The notes: a model not told the origin generated them from the letters alone. DNA of 64,000 bases from Pedobacter schmidteae (GCF_900564155.1 NZ_LS999839.1:248001-312000); one strand, 5' to 3'. Positions 8,846 through 18,600 are shown, numbered from the stretch's first letter. Translations and numbers: made by a program.

Positions 8846-11800
8846 ATGTACAAATTTTACAATAAAATATGGTGTGGCCTGACCAACTATGCCATCGACT
8901 CAACAGGAAATCAGCTGCGGGAGACATTTTCAGGTTATCATTTAAAGAAATGGATAATGAGGATGAATTTTATAATTATTACACTATGTGTAGCCTTTTT
9001 GCAAATGGCATCTGCAGCTAATGCGCAGCGGATAACCTTACTCAAAAAGAATGCCCCGCTTGATGAAGTTTTTCTGGAGCTCAGGAAACAAAGTGGTTAT
9101 GATTTTGTCATAACCAATGCACAGCTTAAACAGACAAAACCCGTAAGCATTCAGGTAAATGCTGAAGAACTGATCAGTGTGCTGAATAAATGTTTTGATG
9201 GCCAGCCATTCACCTATTCAATTGCCAATAAAACGATCATTGTTTTACCAAAAAAAAAGCAACAGTCATCAGTAATCGCTCCCGACATAAATTTAAAAGG
9301 TAATATAAGTGATGAAAAGGGACAGCCAATATCGGGAGTTAGTGTAAAAGTAGATGGTACTCAAATGGGTACGGCCAGCAATACAGAGGGTAATTATAAG
9401 CTCGGCCTAACACCCGGAAAATACCGGCTTATTTTTACCTGTATAGGCTTTAACACACGGATTATAGACAATGTTCTGGTTGAAGAGGGAAAAACCCTTG
9501 ACTTAAACGTTGTTATGAAAGCAACCATAGCCTACCTGCAGGAAGCCGTGGTAGTGGGCTATGGTGTGCAGGAAAAAAGAAGTTTAACCGGATCAATCGG
9601 CACTTATAAACCCGGTGAAGAAATCGGACAAATTCCACTAACAATAGACAGGGCCCTGGTTGGCAGAATTGCCGGGGTGCAGGTAGCACAATCATCAGGC
9701 ATGCCGGGCAGCGCTTCAGCTATTATCATTCGTGGTATCAGCACTTTAAATAAAAACGGAAATTCACCGCTTGTGGTTATTGACGGGGTACCGGTTTACA
9801 GTATAGACCGTAACAACAACACCACCGATTTTAGCGGTGGCAAATCTCCCGGCTTTGTATATGGCGGTACAGCAGTAGACGAAACTTATGCCAATGGAGC
9901 AGAAAACAAAGTGGAGAATAACCCGCTGGCAAGCATCAACCCTGATGATATAGAATCCATTGAGATCCTGAAGGATGCTTATGCAACAGCCATTTACGGA
10001 TCCAGAGGAGCTGCAGGGGTTATTCTGGTCACTACTAAAAAAGGTAAAGCCGGAAAAATGAAAATCAATTTCACCTTATCTTCTTCGGCAAGTAATCCGG
10101 TTAAAACGCCTTCTATGATGACCGGCGATCAATATGCTGATTTCTATACCGGTTTTTTGAAAGCCAAAGATCCGCAGTCGACGATTGTTTTTCCGAAAGG
10201 AATCAATACCAATTGGCTGGATGAGGTTACCCGTACAGCCATAGGCGCTAAAGCAGCCCTTTCTTTATCCGGAGGTAACGAAAATATAACTTACGCCATT
10301 AGTGGAGGGTACGATAAAGATCAGAGTTATATCATAAACAATGACTTCAACCGCTATCAGGCCCGCATAAACCTCGAAGGCAACCTCTCCAAATTTATCA
10401 AGGTAGGCGCAAATATGGCGATGTCTTATGTCGACAACAATGCACTGAACGCCCAGCGTGTATATCGCAATGCGATTTTGCAGCCACCTAATATGCCTAT
10501 CACCGATGCACAGGGAAAATACATCTGGAGGTTTGGCGATAACCCGCAAGGAATAAACGAAGATACCAATCCTGTTGCCTGGGCAAAAACAGGTGTCAAT
10601 CATAGGATCGACACCCGGGTTTTTGGCAATATCTATACTGATGTTAAATTTGCTTCCTGGATTACCTGGCATACTGATTTCGGGGTAGATTGGATAGATG
10701 GCAAAGCATATTCCCGTGAGGCCGATAAACTGAGTACGGTGGAAGGAATGGCTACTTCTACAACAACAAATAACCGTCGGTGGGTAATTAACAATGAACT
10801 ACGGATCAATAAATCTGTAGGTCATAAACATGGTATTAATGCCACACTGGGCCAGTCATTTGAAACCTCTGCTGAGGGTATAAACGGTGTGGTTGGTGAG
10901 AACTTTCAGAGTGATGACATTTTAAGCATCAGTGCTGCAAGTACCAGACGGGTAACAAGTTCCTTAGATCAAAAATGGGCTATGGTGTCTTATTTTGGTC
11001 GTTTAAATTATCAGTTTAACAATACCTACCTGGCCGGGATTACTTATCGTTTGGATGGCTCATCAAAATTTAGTAAAAATAAACGTTATGTAGGATTTCC
11101 CTCTTTCTCATTAGGCTGGGTGCCCAGTGAAGAGGCATTCCTCAGAAATGTAAAATGGATAGACCAGCTTAAATTCAGAGGTAGCTTGGGTTATACAGGA
11201 AATGATGGAGGGGCTGGTTACTACGGAAACCAGGGGACCTACAAACCAGATCCATACGGAGCTACATATGGAAACATCAGTGCTTTAACAGTTTTATCGC
11301 CCAACAATCCAAATCTGGAATGGGAAAAAACCACCATGATCGATGTGGGAATGGATTTGTCCTTACTTCGGTCGCGGCTAACATTAACCGTTGACTATTA
11401 CAACAAAAAGACCAAAAACTCTATAGTAAGCTCCCCATTACCCAACTTTATGGGCTTCAGTACTCAGTCGCAAAACCTTGCCGACCTCACCAATAAAGGC
11501 CTGGAGTTTACACTTAATTCACAAAATTTTGTAAACGGGGAATTCAAATGGTCTACCTCTTTTAATATTGCCAGAAATAGCAATATCATCAACAAGCTTC
11601 ATAAAATTGATGCCGAACAAAGTGCACGCAATATTGAATACAACGGAGGCCGTTATTGGTTGCCTGGTGCTTCAGCAACATCATTCTATATGTAGTATAA
11701 ATGATCAGAACGGCAACCCAATCTGGGTAGATAAAAATGGCAATAAAGTTGAAAAACCATTTCCTTCAACAGACTTTGAAAACCCTAATCAACATCGCAA

Positions 11801-12365
11801 AGTATTGGGCGATGCGTTGCCAAAATTCTTTGGAGGTTTAGGAAACACCTTTGGTTACCACGGATTTGAGCTGAATGCCTTTTTCACCTTTGCTTATGGG
11901 AATAAGATTTTCAATGGCGCAAAAGCTTCTGCCCTGAGTTACACAGAAGGTACGTTTGCGGGGCTCAATGCACGTAATTTGTCAATTGAGCAATTAAACT
12001 ATTGGAAAAATCCAGGAGACCAGACAAATGTTCCCGGCCTGATCAATGAATCGAACAATGTATTTATGGGATTCGGGGCAACCGACTATACCCAGGGCCG
12101 CTATACTTCCCGCTTTCTTGAAGATGCCTCATACATCAAGCTGCGCAATTTGACCCTTGCATACACCTTCAGAAAAAAACTGGGGTCTGATTTTTACCGG
12201 ATAAAAGTTTTTGCTGAAGGGAATAATTTGTTCGCCATTACCAAATACAGCGGCATGGACCCGGAAGTAAGTGCATTTGGTTCTTCGGCGCTCAACAGCG
12301 GCTACGATGAATTGACGCTGCCGCCAATGCGCAGCTTCAGATTAGGAATACAATTAGGGATCTAA
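8846..12365 (+). pseudogene. SusC/RagA-family TonB-dependent receptor with STN domain, frameshifted
   Basis: Two reading frames together make one SusC of about 1170 residues. The first (8846-11695) encodes an extended N-terminus, signal sequence (about 40-61), STN domain (about 62-135), carboxypeptidase-regulatory-like domain (about 146-230), plug (EAVVVGYGVQEKRSLTGS; VVIDGVPV; AIYGSRGAAGVILVTTKKG) and part of the barrel. It stops at TAG 11693-11695, right after SFYM. The barrel resumes in another frame about 11694-12365 (INDQNGNPIWVDKNGN to SFRLGIQLGI). Homologues usually have about five residues between these blocks, whereas only four bases remain, so a deletion of about 11 bp is the simplest reading. 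Sequencing error is possible. The downstream genes look intact and susD follows after 22 bp. Confidence 0.85.
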
Positions 12366-12387
12366 TGCTTATCAAACAACCTTAACC

Positions 12388-13788
12388 ATGAACAAATTCA
12401 ACCTCAATAAATTATTTTTAAGCGCATCGATAGCCTGCTTAATGCTGCTATCGGGTTGTGGCAAGCAAATAGATCTTGCTCCTGAATCTGTGACCACAGA
12501 AAAAGATGCCTTAACGCACGAAAAAGGTGCCGAAAGATTATTAGCCGGAGCATACCTGAGTCTTTTCGACGCTTCAAAGGGGGATGCTTATGCGATTCCG
12601 GATTTGACAACAGGCATCCTGTCTAGTTTTTCTCCCGATTATGCCACCGGCAATCTTGATTCCCGAAACTTTACTGTGCTCAGCATCTGGACGAACAATT
12701 ATAAAACGATCAATCTGGCCAATGTAATCATTAATAAGCTGAATGAGCACGCAACATTTGATCTGACCGTGCAAAAGCAGTTTATTGCCGAAGCGAAGTT
12801 CATCAGGGCTCTTTCTTATTTCAACCTGCTCAAATACTTTAGCGACGGGGCAATGCAAAATAAAACGGAAAACCTGTGCGTCCCCCTGCGTTTGCAAGCC
12901 TTTGATGGGTACGATGGCTCGCAGAACATACCCCGTTCTACAAATTCCGTCGTTTACACACAAATTATCAAAGACCTTGATGAGGCCGCTATAGATTTGA
13001 AGTCGAAGTTCGATCAAAATGTTGAGCAGCATGGAAGGGCTACAAAAGCTGCAGCCCGGGCATTGGCTTCAAGAGTAAGTCTTTACAGGAAGGATTATAC
13101 AAAATGTATTGCCTATGCAAATGAGACTTTAGCAGATCAGGGATATGGCCTGGAGGCCAGCATTACCAATGTCTTTCCGGTCAATCCTCTCGGATCTGTT
13201 GATATTCCGTTTAGCAAGGAAATTGTATTTGGGTTCCCCGTAAGCTGGAACAAAAACTTTAGTCAGTATAAGTTTCATGACCTGTATTATATCTACGGTT
13301 TTCTGACGCCCAGCAACGATTTTTTAACATCCTATAATGCAGCCGACATCAGGCGTACAGGCTTTAATGTGGATGCACAGGATCCAAACAGGAACCTGAA
13401 ATTTTCTCATCCTGAATTAATTGATAACCTGATGGTGATTCGCATTTCTGAGATTATGTTAAATAAAGCAGAGGCCGAAGCTTATCAGAACGGGGTTACT
13501 ACAACAGCGGTTGGGCTTTTGAATAATGTATATCAACGTGTCTTTCCGGCCGGACAAAAGCCTGCACTTTATACGACGGCGGATTTTAATACGAAGGAAA
13601 AACTTATTGAACGCATTCTTCAGGAAAGGCTGTGGGAACTGGCATTTGAGGGGCATAGTCGTTTTGATTACATCAGGTCAGGTTTAAAGCCTAATCCGTT
13701 ATTGCCGGAGAACAAGTATGCCTTTCCGATTCCACAGAGAGAAATAGACATCACCAATGGTTTAATTAAACAAAACCCTGGTTACTAA
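12388..13788 (+). CDS. SusD/RagB-family lipoprotein (cassette 2)
   Basis: The 466-residue surface lipoprotein has a signal peptide ending LSGC (Cys24). It shows the SusD TPR-like region (AEAKFIRALSYFNLLKYFSDG) and the usual C-terminal block (ERILQERLWELAFEGHSRFDYIRSG), ending in RQNPGY-like sequence (LIKQNPGY). It would cap the SusC encoded by the frameshifted gene 22 bp upstream. The frame is intact, so the susC lesion is either recent, artefactual, or SusD retains a use. The next gene, a TlpA-like oxidoreductase, is 43 bp away. Substrate unknown. Confidence 0.94.
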   Translation: MNKFNLNKLFLSASIACLMLLSGCGKQIDLAPESVTTEKDALTHEKGAERLLAGAYLSLFDASKGDAYAIPDLTTGILSSFSPDYATGNLDSRNFTVLSIWTNNYKTINLANVIINKLNEHATFDLTVQKQFIAEAKFIRALSYFNLLKYFSDGAMQNKTENLCVPLRLQAFDGYDGSQNIPRSTNSVVYTQIIKDLDEAAIDLKSKFDQNVEQHGRATKAAARALASRVSLYRKDYTKCIAYANETLADQGYGLEASITNVFPVNPLGSVDIPFSKEIVFGFPVSWNKNFSQYKFHDLYYIYGFLTPSNDFLTSYNAADIRRTGFNVDAQDPNRNLKFSHPELIDNLMVIRISEIMLNKAEAEAYQNGVTTTAVGLLNNVYQRVFPAGQKPALYTTADFNTKEKLIERILQERLWELAFEGHSRFDYIRSGLKPNPLLPENKYAFPIPQREIDITNGLIKQNPGY

Positions 13789-13831
13789 CACAGTAACCTC
13801 ACAACAATAAAATAAATAAATCTAAAAAACA

Positions 13832-14986
13832 ATGTATAAAAAAGCAGCAGGATTAGTAGTGGCAATATTATTTGCCCTGGGCACGTTGCATGCCCAATCC
13901 CCCAGGAGTATCACAGTAAAAGGAAAAGTAAAATTTCCTGATCCAAACGGAAAAATTTATTTAGGCCAGCTAAAAGGAGATGGATTTGACCGCGTATTTA
14001 AGGCCATTGACAGTACAGTATTAAAACCCGACAACACTTTCTCTTTTACCATTAAAACCAATAACCCTGATTTTTATCAGATCAGGGTTTATTATAATGA
14101 CCAGATTGATTTCTGGGCAGACAAAGACAATTTAAAGATAGCCTTCCGTGGGGTGGATACGGCAAAAATTAAAATTAAAAACCCACCACATGTTCATATT
14201 GAAGGCTCGGCAGATAATGATGTCATCAACCATGTTAATTATGCTTACTACAGGTATTACCAATTGTCCATTTTGCTCTATAACCAACTTTATCAAGCTG
14301 AAATGGTGGCTAAAGATTCACTATGGACGGCAGCCGCTAAAATCAATACCGACAGCCTGAGCATTGATTTTAGGGCAAGGATTAAATACCTCATTGAAAT
14401 GTATAAAGACAGGCCTACTGTGCTATACGCTTTAAATTTTCTGCGTTGGGAAAGGGATGGAGATTTGATTATGGCTACGTTGGACCACCTGGCGCAAAAA
14501 TACCCCAACCTGCCCCAGGTAAAAAAACAGAGAGCTGATATTTTAGCCAATATTGCCCAAACTAAAAAAATTGCGAATGGCATGCCGGCACCAGACTTTT
14601 CTTATGCTGATTTAAGTGGAAAGAAATGGGGGCCTAAGGATTTCAGGGGAAAATACCTGATCGTTGATTTCTGGGCATCCTGGTGTGGCCCTTGCCGCCA
14701 GGAAATCCCTCACCTGAAAGAGGTGTATAAAAAATATAAAGATAAAGGCCTCGAAATTCTGGCCGTTTCTATTGATGCCAAAGCTGACATGTGGAAAAAG
14801 GCCCTGAATGAAGAGAAAATGACCTGGACACAGGTCAATGCTCCAGAATCAAAACCGGTAATGAGTTCTTATTTGTTTAATGGCATTCCATTTCTGGTAT
14901 TGATAGACAAAGAAGGAAGAATTATTGAAAAGGACCTGCGCGGAGAAAGCCTTGATAAAAAACTAAAGGAAATATTTGGTATATAA
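13832..14986 (+). CDS. Secreted TlpA-like thiol-disulfide oxidoreductase (cassette 2)
   Basis: The 384-residue protein is the paralogue of 4906-6066 with the same architecture: signal peptide (cleavage near GTLHAQ), N-terminal beta domain (about 25-125, NPDFYQIRVYYNDQIDFWA), helical linker, and a C-terminal TlpA domain with FWASWCGPCR (Cys285, Cys288) and the cis-Pro region NGIPFLVL. Blocks of 15-16 consecutive residues around the active site are identical in the two paralogues. Here the gene precedes the thioredoxin gene, the reverse of cassette 1, and is separated from it by only 13 bp. Periplasmic thiol-redox role expected; partner unknown. Confidence 0.88.
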   Translation: MYKKAAGLVVAILFALGTLHAQSPRSITVKGKVKFPDPNGKIYLGQLKGDGFDRVFKAIDSTVLKPDNTFSFTIKTNNPDFYQIRVYYNDQIDFWADKDNLKIAFRGVDTAKIKIKNPPHVHIEGSADNDVINHVNYAYYRYYQLSILLYNQLYQAEMVAKDSLWTAAAKINTDSLSIDFRARIKYLIEMYKDRPTVLYALNFLRWERDGDLIMATLDHLAQKYPNLPQVKKQRADILANIAQTKKIANGMPAPDFSYADLSGKKWGPKDFRGKYLIVDFWASWCGPCRQEIPHLKEVYKKYKDKGLEILAVSIDAKADMWKKALNEEKMTWTQVNAPESKPVMSSYLFNGIPFLVLIDKEGRIIEKDLRGESLDKKLKEIFGI

Positions 14987-14999
14987 AAACTGTCAATTA

Positions 15000-16208
15000 A
15001 TGAAAATGAAAAGAGTTCTTTTATCAGCAGTACTGAGCTGCACCCTGGTGCTGAGTGCTCATGCGCAAACCCGGGAAATCAATTTTAAGCACGACGCCGC
15101 GTTTAAAGAAGTACTGGCCGAGGCCAAAAAACAAAACAAGCTCATCTTTTTTGATGCTTATACTTCCTGGTGCGGCCCGTGTAAAGTAATGGCCAGTACG
15201 GTTTTTAAAACCGATAGTGTAGCCGATTTCTTTAACCAGACTTTTGTTAACCTGAAAGTAGATATGGAAAAAGGAGAAGGACCAGATTTAAATAAACGGT
15301 TTGAGGTTAGTGCATACCCCACCCTTTTGTTTATAGATGGTGATGGTAACCTGGTCCATAAAATAGTAGGCTCTGCACCAGCCAATGAATTTATGGCCGA
15401 ATCGCGCAAAGCGCTGGACCCAACACGTACAGTTTACGGCCTTGGTAAAAAATTTAATGCCGGCGACCATTCTGACGAAACAACCATTGCGTACATGACC
15501 GCATTGGAAGCAGCTTACGAGCAGGATAAGATGGGCGAGGTTGCCGGAATTTACTTTGATGCCCTGCCCCAGTCTTCCCTGCTGGGGGGCAAAAACTGGA
15601 CAATGGCAAAACGCTTTCTGTTTGATGTAAGTTCATCCTCTTTCGCTTATTTGCTGAACAACTCGGAAGTACTGGCTTCAAAGTACGGAAAAGGCAAAGT
15701 TGAAATGTATTTTAACCAGGTTTTTTATAATGCCATCAGTTCAATAAAAAAAACCTATTCAACCAATGTAGCAGCTGCCGGCAAGAAAGCCAAAGTGATG
15801 GAAGATCTGCTCAAAACAGGCAAGGTTCCTTCATCCGAAGACATGCTCGTATCGCTTGAATTAACAAAGTTATCCGGAACCAAACAATGGGATAAATACT
15901 GTACCACTTTGGAAAATAAGGCCCATCAACCTACCAGGCCCAGCGCATATACCGTGCTCTGGCCGGCAATGGAAATGGTACGCGACGCACCTGTGAAATA
16001 TAGCAGCAATGCATTAAAACTAGCTGATTATTACAGCGATGATAAAAACAATCTGAATACCCAGATCCTGGTTTCTGACCTGCGTAAAATGGCAAACAAG
16101 AAGCAGGGTAAAATCAAAGAAGCTGAAGCTTTTGCCTTAAACTCCGATAATTTGAGGAAAGAGGCAGCGGCCAAAGGAAGAGGAACCCCTCAAATAATGA
16201 AAGATTAA
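15000..16208 (+). CDS. Secreted thioredoxin-fold protein with long helical C-terminal region (cassette 2)
   Basis: ATG at 15000 is chosen over an in-frame TTG at 14976 because it gives a clean signal peptide (MKMKRVLLSAVLSC..., cleavage near SAHAQ) and avoids overlap with the TlpA gene. The 402-residue product has a thioredoxin domain with YTSWCGPCK (Cys58, Cys61) and cis-Pro region FEVSAYPTLLF, then about 260 helical residues. It is about half identical to the cassette 1 protein (3674-4873). The C-terminal half may bind a partner; no enzyme motif is recognisable there. Confidence 0.85.
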   Translation: MKMKRVLLSAVLSCTLVLSAHAQTREINFKHDAAFKEVLAEAKKQNKLIFFDAYTSWCGPCKVMASTVFKTDSVADFFNQTFVNLKVDMEKGEGPDLNKRFEVSAYPTLLFIDGDGNLVHKIVGSAPANEFMAESRKALDPTRTVYGLGKKFNAGDHSDETTIAYMTALEAAYEQDKMGEVAGIYFDALPQSSLLGGKNWTMAKRFLFDVSSSSFAYLLNNSEVLASKYGKGKVEMYFNQVFYNAISSIKKTYSTNVAAAGKKAKVMEDLLKTGKVPSSEDMLVSLELTKLSGTKQWDKYCTTLENKAHQPTRPSAYTVLWPAMEMVRDAPVKYSSNALKLADYYSDDKNNLNTQILVSDLRKMANKKQGKIKEAEAFALNSDNLRKEAAAKGRGTPQIMKD

Positions 16209-16244
16209 CATTCCATTTAATTATTAAAATTTAAAAAAGTAAAA

Positions 16245-16799
16245 ATGAAAAAAATGAAAAAAGTCATCAATTTAATGTTTGCATTTACCCTTGTGGTATG
16301 GTTTAGCCCAAAAACTGCTCATGCACAAATGGGCGAAGCGCAGCAGGTTCAATGGGATGTAACCAAGGTAGCTGATTTGAAATTTGATCAGGAAAGCATG
16401 TGGGACTTGCTGTCTCAATTGGATATGGTAGCGCTATATACAAAAGGTTATGTTAAATCTGTTGAAATAAAAGGCACAGAACCGCAATTTGAGCGCGTAC
16501 TTACTTTTGTTGACGGCACTTCCCGCACAGAAAAGTTTGAACAGATAGAACAGGAACACAAATTTTTGGCCTACAGCTTTGCAAAAAACTCGTTGCCGAC
16601 CGATATTCAGGAAGTATCGATCTGTGTATTTACCAAAGCCAAAGGCAAGGAAACGGAAGTAAAATGGGTGGCCAAAATTACCGGTAAAGATGAGGCTAAA
16701 AAAGCCCTGGTTGCCAAGCTTAATGCGGAGTTCGGAAAATATGTGGCCGGACTAACAACCGTGATTGAAAATTCAGTGCCTGCAACTGTAATGGAATAG
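16245..16799 (+). CDS. Small secreted SRPBCC-like protein (cassette 2)
   Basis: The 184-residue protein has a signal peptide (cleavage near AHAQ) and the same plan as 6078-6614: QWDV motif at the mature N-terminus, about five beta strands and a terminal helix containing KLNAEFGKYVAGL. Identity to the paralogue looks low (near 30 percent), with the strongest match in the terminal helix. ATG codons at 16245 and 16254 are both possible starts. It ends cassette 2 and is followed by a terminator like that of cassette 1. The SRPBCC assignment is tentative. Confidence 0.6.
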   Translation: MKKMKKVINLMFAFTLVVWFSPKTAHAQMGEAQQVQWDVTKVADLKFDQESMWDLLSQLDMVALYTKGYVKSVEIKGTEPQFERVLTFVDGTSRTEKFEQIEQEHKFLAYSFAKNSLPTDIQEVSICVFTKAKGKETEVKWVAKITGKDEAKKALVAKLNAEFGKYVAGLTTVIENSVPATVME

Positions 16800-16811
16800 A
16801 CAAATTAACAG

Positions 16812-16849
16812 AAAAGGGCGGTTAGACATAAGGTTTAACCGCCCTTTTT
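16812..16849 (+). terminator. Rho-independent terminator of cassette 2
   Basis: AAAAGGGCGGTTA (16812-16824) pairs with TAACCGCCCTTTT (16836-16848), followed by a T-run. The stem core (GGGCGGTTA) and the loop (GACATAAGGTT against AACATAGGGTTT) match the cassette 1 terminator at 6635-6674. Confidence 0.9.
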
Positions 16850-16882
16850 GAACCATACGTATCCCCAACACATAAGTTGTAC

Positions 16883-16890
16883 TATCTTTG
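16883..16890 (+). promoter_or_regulatory. Putative -7 element ahead of the LytS-type kinase
   Basis: TATCTTTG fits the Bacteroidota -7 consensus TAnnTTTG exactly. It ends only four bases before the preferred ATG at 16895, so a transcript from it would be nearly leaderless. No -33 TTG is found at the usual distance, so chance occurrence is possible. Confidence 0.3.
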
Positions 16891-16894
16891 CAAG

Positions 16895-18478
16895 ATGAAA
16901 ATCCCGATATACAGTTCCAGGTACTTTATCGGCATAGGAATCTTTATTTTCTTGTGCTTTACGGGGATATGGTTTTTTATGTCGGGTAAACTCAGTAAAC
17001 GGGCCGAACAGATTAGTATTGACCTTGCGACAAAGACTTATGAGCTCAAATCAAATGTAATCCATAACGAATTTAACAGGCTTATAAAAGGGATCGAAAA
17101 CCTAGAAGCCATCCTCCCTGAATTTCATTCAACAGCAGATTTTATAAAACGACGCAAAATTGTAGAAGCCCTGTTGCTTAGCCATCCTGCTGCGAATAAA
17201 GGCTGGTACACGATCATCAATAAGCAGGACACCATTTACAGCACCGTTGAGAAGAGTGGGCAGATCTATCTTGATAGACCTGCCCCACAATATCAGAAAG
17301 ACTGGAACCAAAATAAGCTGATCTCGATAGCAGATACTTTGCATTGGCTGGTGGGTACAAAACACCAGCTTTCGAATACTGAAACCCTCATTTTCGGCCT
17401 CGACATCAACCTGAAAGAATTGCAGAATTATTTATCAGGTATTGATCCGGCAGGCCGTGCCTCCGCTTCAGTAATTGATGAAACCGGAACTTATGTCATC
17501 AATCCGGCAGAAAAATTAATAGGTACAAAGATGGGGGTTCCGGTCAGGCTCTCGCCCATCACCAGGCGGCTCAAAGACAGCATCAGTACCTACGAAATTG
17601 TAATGTCTCCTGTTTTGGAGATTCCTGTATTTCGTTATTACACACCACTGAACATTTCGTCTATGAAGTGGACAATGGTGCTGGACACAGCAGCACTGAA
17701 TGTAGATGAGGATGTAAAGGACATCGAAAAATACCTGATCGCCATGTTCATCTCGGCGGCCCTGATCATCCTCCTGCTGATCGCCTGGGCGCAGGCCAAA
17801 TGGCAAAAAGAATTTATGTTAAGGCAACAGGTTGAAACAAAACGCCAGCAGCTTTCCATTGAAAAACAGGAGCTGAGCCTGGTTGCCGAACGCCAGCAAA
17901 AAGACAATGCCCTCCTGCAGCTCAACGCACTGAAACAAAAAGTAAACCCTCATTTTCTTTTCAATTCCTTAAGCTCATTAAATGCGCTGATAGAGAAAAA
18001 TCCCGAACTGGCAAAATCCTTTGTCCTTAAATTATCAAGGGTATACCGCTATGTACTGGAGTCGTACCCCAACGGGTTGGCCACCGTTACCGAAGAGCTC
18101 CGTTTTGCCAATGAATATTTTTTTCTGCTGAAAATTAGATTTGGAGATGCCCTGGAGCCCATGGGCATACAGATCTCGGATGCTCACCTGAACCAACGCA
18201 TCCCCTTTATGAGTTTGCAAACCCTAATAGAGAATGCAGTAAAGCACAACATGCTGTCGAAAGCAAAGCCACTTCAAATCAATATAAAAAGTACAGAGGA
18301 TTGTATTGAGGTAACCAACAACCTTCAGTTGCGTAACGATGTAAAAGACTCGGGCAAACAAGGCTTAAATTATTTACAAAGCACATATGCCTATTTTGGC
18401 AACACCAGATTGAGGTACGGTGCCGAAGGGGATCTGTATAGATGTTACCTTCCATTGATAAAGCCCGAAAGCGTTTAA
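16895..18478 (+). CDS. LytS-type sensor histidine kinase with periplasmic sensor domain
   Basis: ATG at 16895 is preferred over an in-frame TTG at 16877, which would put a TAnnTTTG element inside the gene. The 527-residue protein has TM1 at about 10-29, a ~245-residue periplasmic region with PDC/Cache-like features (ASASVIDETGTYVINP) and TM2 at about 280-299. A coiled-coil rich in Gln/Glu (305-345), a His_kinase domain with NPHFLFNSL (His353), an N box ENAVKHN and a degenerate G box (GKQGLNYLQSTYAYF) follow. The family pairs with LytTR response regulators. No regulator is adjacent; the nearest LytTR gene is at 26050-26805, beyond the protease-SusCD operon. Confidence 0.9.
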   Translation: MKIPIYSSRYFIGIGIFIFLCFTGIWFFMSGKLSKRAEQISIDLATKTYELKSNVIHNEFNRLIKGIENLEAILPEFHSTADFIKRRKIVEALLLSHPAANKGWYTIINKQDTIYSTVEKSGQIYLDRPAPQYQKDWNQNKLISIADTLHWLVGTKHQLSNTETLIFGLDINLKELQNYLSGIDPAGRASASVIDETGTYVINPAEKLIGTKMGVPVRLSPITRRLKDSISTYEIVMSPVLEIPVFRYYTPLNISSMKWTMVLDTAALNVDEDVKDIEKYLIAMFISAALIILLLIAWAQAKWQKEFMLRQQVETKRQQLSIEKQELSLVAERQQKDNALLQLNALKQKVNPHFLFNSLSSLNALIEKNPELAKSFVLKLSRVYRYVLESYPNGLATVTEELRFANEYFFLLKIRFGDALEPMGIQISDAHLNQRIPFMSLQTLIENAVKHNMLSKAKPLQINIKSTEDCIEVTNNLQLRNDVKDSGKQGLNYLQSTYAYFGNTRLRYGAEGDLYRCYLPLIKPESV

Positions 18479-18522
18479 CACAGAAATAACGTCAAATTAA
18501 CAATTTTTTCACTCCCTTAAAC

Positions 18523-18555
18523 TGCGCGTTCACACTACTGAATATGCGGGTTCAC
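18523..18555 (+). promoter_or_regulatory. Direct repeat, candidate LytTR operator upstream of the metalloprotease operon
   Basis: TGCGCGTTCAC (18523-18533) and TGCGGGTTCAC (18545-18555) differ at one base and start exactly 22 bp apart, two helical turns. LytTR-domain regulators typically bind paired direct repeats of about 9 bp with a GTT core and a 12-13 bp spacer. The pair lies 45-78 bp upstream of the protease ATG at 18601. Confidence 0.5.
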
Positions 18556-18600
18556 CCCCTGCCGCTTCCTAATCAGCAAACAATCAGGCATTTTAGATGT

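Noticed and set aside
18544..18600. Longer N-terminus of the metalloprotease (19 extra residues)
   Set aside because: It would lie before a good signal peptide and overlaps the second direct-repeat copy; ATG 18601 is better.
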